NCBI GenBank assembly: GCA_018296165.2
Contig: JACKQL020000202.1
Span: 1 to 52,764, forward strand
From: Termitomyces sp. T153
Taxonomy: Eukaryota; Basidiomycota; Agaricomycetes; Agaricales; Lyophyllaceae
Direction of reading: 5' to 3'
DNA length: 52,764 nt
In this document: piece after piece, positions 44,140 through 52,764 of the stretch
Layout of the letters: the number at the start of each line of letters is the position of its first letter
Position numbering within the stretch: the stretch's first letter is position 1
The notes under the pieces: model-generated
Database searches by the model: none
What the model saw: the letters and a program-made list of their open reading frames with translations, nothing else
Told to the model about the DNA's origin: nothing
Program-made: the position numbers and the translations under genes

Positions 44140-46800
44140 CGCCTCGGCTGGCGTACTTAAATTATACAAGCCACTGACATCCTCTTCTTTCTTTTATCAT
44201 CACGACCCACCTAGGCTGGCGAAATTTCAGATAAAGACGCTGTCCGAGGCCGGTAATATACTACTACAGATTGAAGGCTAATCCTTCTTAATACGACGAC
44301 TTGATTACGTTCGGTCAGCGCTCCCACTTGTAAGTGTTTACCCGTTTATTTCATTCCTGGGTAACCTCATTGTGGTTATTGTGCAAAACGTGAGCCTCGT
44401 TTCTATGTTTTTTCTTTTGTGTGTCCCACCAATTTCTACTGGTCGAAGTTGGCCAATGTTTGCTAGCATCACAAATTGCATATTTCAACATGTTCATCCC
44501 CTTAGTTGCCATCGGTTAAATTCATCTCGACAGTTACTGTTGGTGTTCTATCAAGTACTTATCAGCAGTATGCGGATCTCATGTCCCTTCCTATCAATTC
44601 ATATAAAGTCCAGTTCTCTTGGCGTTCGCATACTCAGCACCGGTATGATCTTGGCTGGCATCGTATGCTTATGTTTTCCTTTCTTTTTTGTGATTCCAGA
44701 GCAGGTACTGAAATCGGCTTGGATATGTAGGCTCTTTTTGGACAGAAAGTAGGCACAGGAAGTCGCAGCCTATCATACTGGGCTTTCAGAGGTCAGTGAT
44801 CACGTTTGTACATCTGTTCAGACACGCCAAATTATACTATTCTCAACTTCCACAGGTCTATTCGTGTATTCGTGTTCATACCCTCTGCGGATCGTTTCCG
44901 ATGACTGGACCGCTTCTGATGACTGGACCGTCGAATATAGATCTTGTTAAGGGCTGCTCAATTCATGTGGTACAGTTTGGTACGGTTTGAGCATGATTCC
45001 AAGTCCGCTGTTGGCTGAGTATGGCCGCCAGAAACCATGCCCGACATCAGGTACACTCGGTCGAGCTGGCGGGTGCAGGCCTCAACTGTGCTCAGTGCTG
45101 AAGTGCTGAAGTCCAAACAATGTGTTGTGCTACCTTCATCATTGTTGATATTAACTGTCCTTATAATCTACAATCTTTCTACATTTCCCTATTCAATGGA
45201 TTGTAGGTTTACAGAGGTAACAATTGTAGTCTTGATCAATGTTGCCATAAATAAGATCATCTGGGTTATCCGAGTCAGAGATAGAGAGTGGCTGCCTTAG
45301 AGATAGATTTTGTAGCTGGATTGAAGCAATGAGAAGGAGCTCATGAGGGAGAAGCTCAGAATTTATAAAGTCTGACAAGAAAAACAAGTTGTCACTAATC
45401 ATTCAATCAGCAACGGGCCATCATAAGTAGTCTCAACTGGACAGCAATGGTTCCCATTTGTGGAAGGCTCTGCTAAATGACTGGAATGGTTACCTGCAGT
45501 ATACTCGGCCAACAGCGGATTTTGAATCATGCTCAAACTGTACCACTTTCAAACTGTACAAAACTGTACTACATGAATTGAGCAGCCCTTTAGTGCTTGG
45601 GAAGCACTGTTCATCTATGGCTCCATTGTATTTGGCCTCACCATGTTCAAAACATGAAAGAACAATTTGTTCTCAATCAGGTCCAGAACTAGATCATATA
45701 TCTTATCATGGTGAGCTTGCTAATGGCAGTGATTTTTTGTCTACAAGCAATACTAAGATGTAATAGATTCTGTGTAAGTGATCTAGATCAAGAATGCTCA
45801 GGCTAATGGTGAACATTGTATCTTGTGTCATGGCACTCATCAACCTATCAAGCATATTGAGATTATATACTTCCTTTGTAAGGGGTTGAGCATTCTGTGG
45901 ATAAACCCAACAGAAGGCAGGCAGTCACAAGCAATGAGCAAGAGTCAAAGGGGCACAAGGCAGCTAAGAGTTGGGCAAGGGGCAAGTGCAGCAAGTCAAG
46001 TGTGAGTAATGACACTGGAGCTCTTACAGTTGGTTCAATGGATAGGCCAGGAGAACACTGCTATTGTTTGGTCAGAGGATATTCTATCCTGCTGACTGGC
46101 TTATATACTATATCCATGGCTATGCTATGACTAATGCTATATGTGGTAAGCAGCCTGGGTATGCTAAGCAGTAATTACTAACAATATGTTAAAAGGAGAA
46201 ATAGAATCTGATGACTATGAAGGGCTGACTAATACTGACTGGAGGGTGCAGGGGCTTGGCAGCTGGTCAATCAGATATGCTAGAGATGATGCTATACCTA
46301 TGACCAAGGCTGGATAGAGTCAGAGTTACCCATTGGAGTTACCCAAAGGGGTCATCCCCTTACATCATTGTTCTAATGATAATATCCTTAGTTTTGTGGT
46401 GTATGTACATTGTTTCAATATGAAACAATGCATACTCCCTGACAACACTCATATATCTTGCAGCCATTCATGAGAGGAGGATCATCCATGTTCATGAGTT
46501 GGTTTGTGACATTTCCAGCTCTCTGTATCCTCATTTAGCTGATATTTTTCAGTATAGTATATCCATAACAATGACATTGCACCTTATGCTCAGCCTCCAC
46601 AAAATGCCAAGGACAGGATCTATTCAACCACAACAAACATTACCAGCACTCACATTAAATATCTGTTGCCTCCTGCAGGGATAGCACTCAATACAATTGT
46701 GACTGGCAATATGTATCATAGTATCATCCTGCCTGTTCAAAGTTTCAGATTCAATCAGGATGACACTATTGGAAACCATGCTGCATTGTTGCCACCCTCC
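44140..46800 (+). repeat. Unidentified dispersed repeat, copy A (split by a TIR element)
   Basis: Colinear with copy B at about 47300-49150. Matched pieces include gacagttactg..tatcaagt, the stretch ending in ccacaggtctat, and gtgcttgggaagcactg. Others are caaaatgccaag and gactggcaatatgtatcat. A conserved frame (HPLSCHRLNSSRQLLLVFYQ at about 44493-44552; B reads PLSCLDFSLFRQLLLVFHQ) suggests it once coded for protein. The family is unknown to me. Left of the TIR element it retains CpG; right of it CpG is absent. Boundaries are approximate. Confidence 0.65.
44950..45589. mobile_element. TIR element of ~640 bp (MITE, PIF/Harbinger-like)
   Basis: The left end AGGGCTGCTCAATTCATGT and the right end (read on the minus strand) are the same, with further imperfect pairing through gtacagtttgagcatgattc, giving arms of about 50-65 bp. 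The flanking triplet TTA is present on both sides (44947-44949 and 45590-45592), and the gap falls where copy B of the host repeat reads straight through. A TTA duplication and a GGGC-type end fit PIF/Harbinger MITEs. No transposase frame is present. Confidence 0.8.
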
Positions 46801-47299
46801 AACCCTTGACACTCACTGCTGTATCATCATTGTGTATATTCAATGCATCCAATCTCCACTCAAAGTGCATCTTCCATCTGTATGTATTCACCAGACTGCT
46901 GCCATCTTGTTGAAATTTTTTTATTTGTACACTTTCAATGTAGATTCCTTGCTATGTGGAATCAGGCCATCTTGGTGTGAGTTGTTTATGATTGTTAACA
47001 ATCTTGACATACTCATGATCATAGATTGACCATGGTCCTTGTAATCACTGATCACATGAAAAATGTGTACTGTTTACATAAATACTTTTTTCTGACTATG
47101 ACTCTCATTCAGGCCTCAGGTCTGGAAACATATTGACTAGTTGAGTATCCAGTGTGTACAACCCTCACTTTACTTCATAGTACCATTCCATGGTCCTTAC
47201 TAATTCTCTCCTCTCTGATTTGGATCTGTAAAGGGATCACACAATTGATCAAGGATACTATGTGATGTATAAAAAAATTTCCCCAGTTTCGGATTACTG
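46801..47299. other. CpG-free repeat-derived spacer
   Basis: No gene. It contains one CpG at most and no recognisable motif. Confidence 0.5.
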
Positions 47300-49150
47300 G
47301 ACTTATATAACATGATTGTTGGATCCAAGCCTAATTGAGTTCATTGACACTATAATATAATTCCTTGACAATGCTTAGCAAATTGTTGCTTCTCTCTTCC
47401 TGCTATCTATCATGGTTCACCTACCATCTGGGCTAGTGAGATGCCAGACAATGATGTATGGGACATGTAAGCTGCCCTCATTCAAGGCTAACTTGAACCT
47501 TATCTTTATGAACTTTATGTACACCTTGAACTAAATACCTTTGGAATGTTCTGTTCTTTTCCACAATTTGTGTGTTATCCATGCAATTCTGTTGCAGCAG
47601 TTGTGACCTGATCTCCACTCAGTTTTCTTTTTTTATGACCACTTGATCACATTTGGTCAGTATCTCCCTCATAAGAAGGTTGCCCTGTTTTCATCTCTTT
47701 GTTGCCTTGATTAGGTGGTGAGGTCAACTACCTTTGGTTATGTCTGAAGACTCAAAGCACCTATTGGTTCTTCTGCAACTGTTATATCTCATTCCTTAGC
47801 CTCCTTGTTGTGACTGTATTTTGGCAGATGGACCTTTTCACAGATGTGCACCTCTTACCTATGTTTTTAACCAATTCTACTCTACTGATAGAGGTTGGAT
47901 GAGTCCTGCCATTGTCACAGATAATATGTTTTAATACATTCCTCCACTTAGTTGCCTTGATTTTAGTCTATTTAGACAGTTACTGCTAGTATTTCATCAA
48001 GTGCTTGTCTGCAGTATGGACTCTTTTTCACTGTCTATTGTTCAATATATGATATCACAAACAGTCCTCATTACTTTACAGATCTTTGCACTCTAAAATT
48101 GTTCCTTTCACATTCTGGCATGTTTGGCCAGCAGCAGCATGGTAGGGGCTACCATCACATGTGTATGTGGTCACTCTACTTATCAATACAGAACTTGTGC
48201 CAGCTAACATTGCTTTGGATAAGTGGTCTCTCTTTAGACAGAAAAATGTTCTAGCCACAGAAATCATGGGATGTTGTATTGGGCTTTCAAGTATCATGTA
48301 TGTTCACTATTAGACATGCAACATTTACTATTTGCAAGCTCCACAGGTCTATCTGTGCATTCCTGCAGGCTGCACATATCTCCAGCATTGTTTTCAATGA
48401 TTGCTGAGTACAGACATTGCTAGTGCCTGGGAAGCATTGTTTGTCTATGACTTCATTTTATTCAGCCTCACAATATTCAAAACATAGCATAACTGAAATC
48501 AATTCATTCTCAATCAGGCCCAAAATTTGATCATATACTGCTCATTATTCAGCAATTTTTGTATAAGGCCCACTATATCTGACTCCAATCATGAGGTACA
48601 ATTTACTTTGTGTAAGTGGTTTCAGGTTTAAATGCCCAAGTAAATATTGAATTTTTAATCTACACAGTGTCATGGACACTTGCCAATTTGGCAAATATTT
48701 TGACATTTTATGTATGTTTCAGACTTATTCATGTATCTCTTGTTGATGGTATCCTCAGTTTTGTGGTGTATGTCCATCACTCTGATCTCAAATGTTCAGC
48801 CATATAACAAGTGATTTCCTAACTATACTGATATATGTATCCTTCCCAGCTGTTCATGGAAGGGGTATTATCCACATTGGCAAGCAGGTTCACTGTTCAT
48901 CAAATTTCCAGCTCTGTAATCTCGTTTAAGGTTCTTTGGCATATCCATCACAATGATATCACACCTCATGCTCAACCTTCATGAAAATGCCAAGCTGAAA
49001 TATATGCCATATGGACAATGTTATCAGGACTGACATGGATTATCCTTTGTCCTCTGCAGAGATTGAACTAGATACTATCTGGACTGGCAATGTGTATCAT
49101 AGCAACACTTGAGCTATCCATAGTCTCAGACTCAATGAGGGAAACTCTTT
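47300..49150 (+). repeat. Unidentified dispersed repeat, copy B
   Basis: Homologous to copy A but with CpG replaced by TpG or CpA. For example acttgattacgttcggtcag in A reads acttgatcacatttggtcag in B. It is riddled with stops and only one CG (48923) was found in it. Boundaries are approximate. Confidence 0.65.
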
Positions 49151-51255
49151 AGAATCTGGATAGTATTGAATGATGACTTGACAAGGGCATATCCAATTTA
49201 CACTGAAATAGTATTTTCTGCTGCATACATCCATTAAAATCATTATATTACAGACTGCTGACTCTAACTTTTCATTCAAATGAAGCACCACATCTTACCA
49301 CATCTCATGATTTTTGCTTGTTCAACTGATCTGTTCAAGTCAGATCTGGTCATGGGGAGTGCAACTTTGGTCATGATTTCTCACCTTGCTCTGTACTTAC
49401 ATATGAGCTACAAATCATGCCTTTGGCATGGCTCTATATCTCTTGTAAAGACCCAGTCCCAACCTCCCTTCATTCAGTCAGGGCTTTGAATTTTATCAAC
49501 TCAATGTTGAGATCCTCACTTTGTTTGGTTAGGGATCTGAATTTTGTTAACTTAATGTTGAGCACAACCTTGTTAAGCATGTACAAATATGAACTACCAT
49601 TAGCAACTGATTACTTTACAGTTGTAGTGCCAACAGCTTGGAATGATAACATTATGTACAAGTTGCTAGCTTTGGTTGTACTTGTTGAGTGTACAACATA
49701 CTTCTTACATCCTAATCTATAACTTTCTGATTCCATGGTTTCCAGTTCAAGCATCCTGAGCCATCTCTAGCCCTTTGGTTGAGTTCTGACTTCCTCTGTG
49801 CACAAGTAGCTGCAACATTATATATGTTCAAATCAAGATAGAGCAGTAGGTATTATGTACTCTTACTTACATGACAACCTCAGTAAAAATTGAACTGATA
49901 TTCCTCTTACAATGCACAGATGAAAGTAGATGAAATAGCAAAATTTGACTATCCTCACAACTTTGATTTTTACTACTTTTTTTGGCTTCACATACATGAA
50001 ATCTGAGTTGGAGGATCTATGTATGATATGTCTGGCATTGCTTCAAATAATCTACAAAAGAATTGGAAGAGAATCACAATAAGTAGGAGCCCTTTACATG
50101 TGTTGTTTCATCTACAGGTCACCTTTCATATATGAGTCACTGACAATAAGTTTAACAAAACCCTAACATAACACTCACACTCTAACCAAACTCTAACCAG
50201 CCTAATTGTGTCCCCAATGTACAAGCCCAATGGGAACTTAGGCTACTTTTATTATACTATCATAATCAGACTCATGGTCTAATGATTATAGTGTTATTAT
50301 GCATGCTGAAGGCATGCAAGGCCCTTGGTCAATCATGATTTATTGTTTTCTTGACTCTAATGCATCACATAATGCATTAATCAAACTTACTGGCACATAT
50401 GGTAATCACTGTGAATGATGCATCATGTATGTACACTAACTAACACAAATGATCCATCACAATGGTGCCATCTGGTCAGCAATGACAGTTATGTACCTCG
50501 TTGTACAAACATCATGACATGGGATGAACAGATGTTATCCTGAAAGCACCTGACCCTCAGTCAGACATCACAGACATGACATGCCTTGATCAGAGGGCTG
50601 TTCAAAGTCCATGTGGATGACAAATGACTTGAACATGGCAGATTGAAGGCAAAAAGTTGAAATTTCAAACCTGCCTAGTCACATTGAAGTGGCTCTAAGA
50701 AGTACCAAGAGCCAGGAATAGAAGCAATGGTAGAGTGAAAGAGTAGATATTATCATGATGATTGGATAGATTATATGGGCCTAAAGGTGTTGTCTACAAA
50801 TAGAATAAATGCTGTCATCACAGCTGTATAAGAGTGCATGTTGGAATAGTCTGTAGGCCAAGGGCTGAGAGCTCACATGGTCAATACAATCTTCATGAAA
50901 GAACTTCAGATGCAACACATTGGATTCATGGCTCAGAACAACAAATGTTTTGCAACTCCACTATTCCATGAATCGGCAAGCATGACACACACTATCAATG
51001 ACAAAGTGGGTCAATAACTAAACCCCATTGCACCTTGCATCAAGTTAAAATTGTGTCGTTAATACATTTCGCTCCCAAATCACTAGTGCTAAGGAGGTCC
51101 AATTGTCAAAGAATTTTTTTTGTTGAACTAAAGGGGATCCGGTCTGAGCTACCGAAGTGTGATAAGCTGTCACATAATTGTTTTTTGTGGTTTCTGTCAG
51201 GTGGTCAAATTAGCAATGATAGTATATATCCGACTGAATGATAAGGAAACTGTAG
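49151..51255. other. CpG-poor spacer up to the MFS gene
   Basis: No gene supported. CpG stays nearly absent until about 51056, then returns just before the transporter gene. Short telomere-unlike repeats (ccctaacat, actctaacca) occur near 50160-50200 but do not form an array. Confidence 0.5.
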
Positions 51256-52764
51256 TTAGTCTTGAGAAGACACGTCCTCTGTTTCAGAGAGTAGTAAAGC
51301 CGAGATACTCGCACCGCATAGGATAAAAGCCAATAGGGAATAATTGAGATTCCCATTCATATAGCGATGCTCGATGGAGAACGCAAACAAGAAATTGAAT
51401 AGCGCAGGTCCAATGGCCCTCGTGAAACTAATTATCATGCAAAACCCATCTATCTTTGTCGTTATACTTACAGCTTGTCTTCGGGACACACCTGGCAGAA
51501 GCCATTTGTCGCGCCGAGCGAAGCTCTTTGTCGCGCCGAGCGAAGCTCTTTGTCGCGCCGAGCGAAGCTCTTTGTCGCGCCGAGCGAAGCTCTTTGTCGC
51601 GCCGAGCGAAGCTCTGTTCGGAGTAGAAGCCTGTACAAAGATTAGTGCAGCACCTATAGAAAATATCCTACATAAGTTGAACGAAGTGTCATACCAAATG
51701 AAAATGAGATCCCTGGGGTAAAGAGGACTTGTAGGGAAAAGATGAGCCAAAGCGACGGTCCAATCCCCTGCGTTCTCACCACGTAATTCATTAGCGGGAA
51801 GGCAACAATCACGGGAACGGTCATCAAAAGCCCTGTTATGTATGTTCTTTTTGGTCCTAAATAAATATGGATCCTTGCAAAAAGTAACAGTTGGATAAAA
51901 CCGTTGAGGAACCCGATCATGGACAAGACTTTGCCGATCGACAATGGAACTAAACCAAGGCCACCTAGCGCAATGGGCGTCGAGAAAATAACAGGTTGGA
52001 GTGTACGCAAGGCGATGTCTAGAAGGGCTAGTAACCCGTAGTTGGTAGCTATGATTAATAATCGACGAGTCAGAAGTTCCCACAAAGATTTTGGCTCTTC
52101 GGACCTGGGTATTAGGAGCTGGGTCGATTCTTGCGACTCCCCAGCCATCACTAAATCGGTACTGGAAGACGCACTCCTTGCACACAATGAGCGAAGAGAT
52201 TTCGGGGTTCTCACAGTCTCCCTTAGAGTCAGATAAACGATGATCCAGCAGAGGGCTGAAACAACAGCGGGAACTATGCAGGGCAAAAGATAAGGATACT
52301 TTCTCCAAAATTCATTCCCAAAAATTTCGGGGAAGTGTTCGGCCGGATGAGATAGAAAGCCGCCTATCAATGGGCCAATCTGTGAAAGAAAAAATATAGA
52401 TATCAGAAGGACTTGGAAGATGAGATATAGAAGGTATTTTACAGTTCCTCCAGTTGCCCACGTGACTGGCACAAAAGCAACCATCTTGATAGCGAAGAAT
52501 AATTAGTGGGTACATACAAAAAAACTGACACCCACCTGCGCCAGATTTGTGCCATCCGACAATTCTGCTATCGTTCTGAACAGTAGATGGTATATAGTAG
52601 GTCAGTCAAATATCACCACTCAATTTGTTTTGAAGTACCCTTTAATAACTCTAACATTTGCATCTCAAGTTCGCAGTCTGGTGAGAAGACGAGCAGTATC
52701 ATGATGAAAAAGTACTCACTCAAAGTGCTGTAAAGAGCACGGCTAGAGGCGACAATTAATTCAA
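51256..52764 (-). CDS. MFS transporter (partial; frameshifted by a coding minisatellite)
   Basis: Membrane transporter of the major facilitator superfamily, lacking its start beyond the window edge. Exons seen: 52536-52575 (TIAELSDGTN), 52443-52484 (MVAFVPVTWATGGT), 51695-52379, 51472-51653 and 51256-51427, plus perhaps an 8-nt microexon near 52720. Motifs are IGPLIGGFLSHPAEHFPEIF, WRKYPYLLPCIVPAVV, a central acidic loop and, late in the protein, ASTPNRASLGAT and TRAIGPALFN. With one 22-bp unit the exon would join the last exon in frame across a 44-nt GT-AG intron (51428-51471). The five units present add 88 bp and shift the frame; keeping the intron (no stop in that frame) restores it. The substrate is unknown. 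Confidence 0.85.
51505..51614 (-). repeat. 22-bp minisatellite, five perfect units, in the MFS exon
   Basis: Five contiguous identical units (51505, 51527, 51549, 51571, 51593) of gagcttcgctcggcgcgacaaa on the coding strand. The first unit codes the conserved RASLGAT of MFS proteins. Confidence 0.97.

Noticed and set aside
51505..51614. CRISPR-like regular repeat
   Set aside because: The 22-bp units are contiguous with no spacers and lie in a coding exon of a fungal gene.

Overview
The window comes from a filamentous basidiomycete, most likely an Agaricomycete. Coding genes are cut by many short introns (about 41-80 nt), the proteins are fungal (838-residue urease, DIS3/RRP44 exosome nuclease, DENND6-like protein, CFIm68-like RRM protein, MFS transporter), and the mobile elements (Ngaro-type tyrosine-recombinase retrotransposon, CpG-decayed LTR element, LINE tail) fit that group. 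Gene models below were built by eye from splice signals. Several close exactly in frame: Myb/AT-hook 586 aa, urease 838 aa, 314-aa orphan, APH-like kinase 270 aa, Ser/Pro-rich protein 244 aa, DIS3 993 aa, DENND6-like 611 aa, CFIm68-like 316 aa.

Layout. 1-2690: end of an LTR, then a CpG-free relic. 3332-5277 (-): AT-hook/Myb-like nuclear protein. 5278-9405: gene-poor ground with degenerate pieces and the RNase H tail of a dead non-LTR retrotransposon. 9898-13029 (+): complete urease gene with 13 exons. 13172-14227 (-): orphan gene. 15166-23918: three relatives of a short fungal protein, one intact and two broken, with a complete 6.9 kb LTR element (5-bp target duplication) inserted between the two broken ones. 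25529-26392 (+): APH-family kinase-like protein. 26.5-29.25 kb: two inverted fragments of DIS3 on either side of a Ser/Pro-rich gene. 29666-34666 (-): complete-looking 5.0 kb Ngaro-like retrotransposon with split direct repeats. 34899-38758 (-): DIS3. 39392-41526 (+): DENND6-like. 41960-43207 (+): CFIm68/CPSF6-like. 44.1-51.2 kb: repeat-derived block, almost free of CpG right of 45.5 kb, with a TIR element at 44950-45589. 51256-window end (-): MFS transporter with a coding 22-bp minisatellite.

How it fits together. DIS3 (RNA decay) and the CFIm68-like protein (mRNA 3' processing) are housekeeping RNA genes that share a conserved core block with the DENND6-like gene, a probable Rab exchange factor; DIS3 and DENND6-like are divergent across about 630 bp. 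Around this core the accessory DNA shows a strong record of CpG loss, as expected from cytosine methylation and deamination. The best leads are: LTR copies that differ almost only at CpG sites except in an untouched promoter core; a transporter whose repeat expansion breaks the frame unless a 44-nt intron is kept; four GC-AG introns, one in each of four conserved genes; and a retrotransposon with its gag and RT frames separated by a single in-frame UGA.
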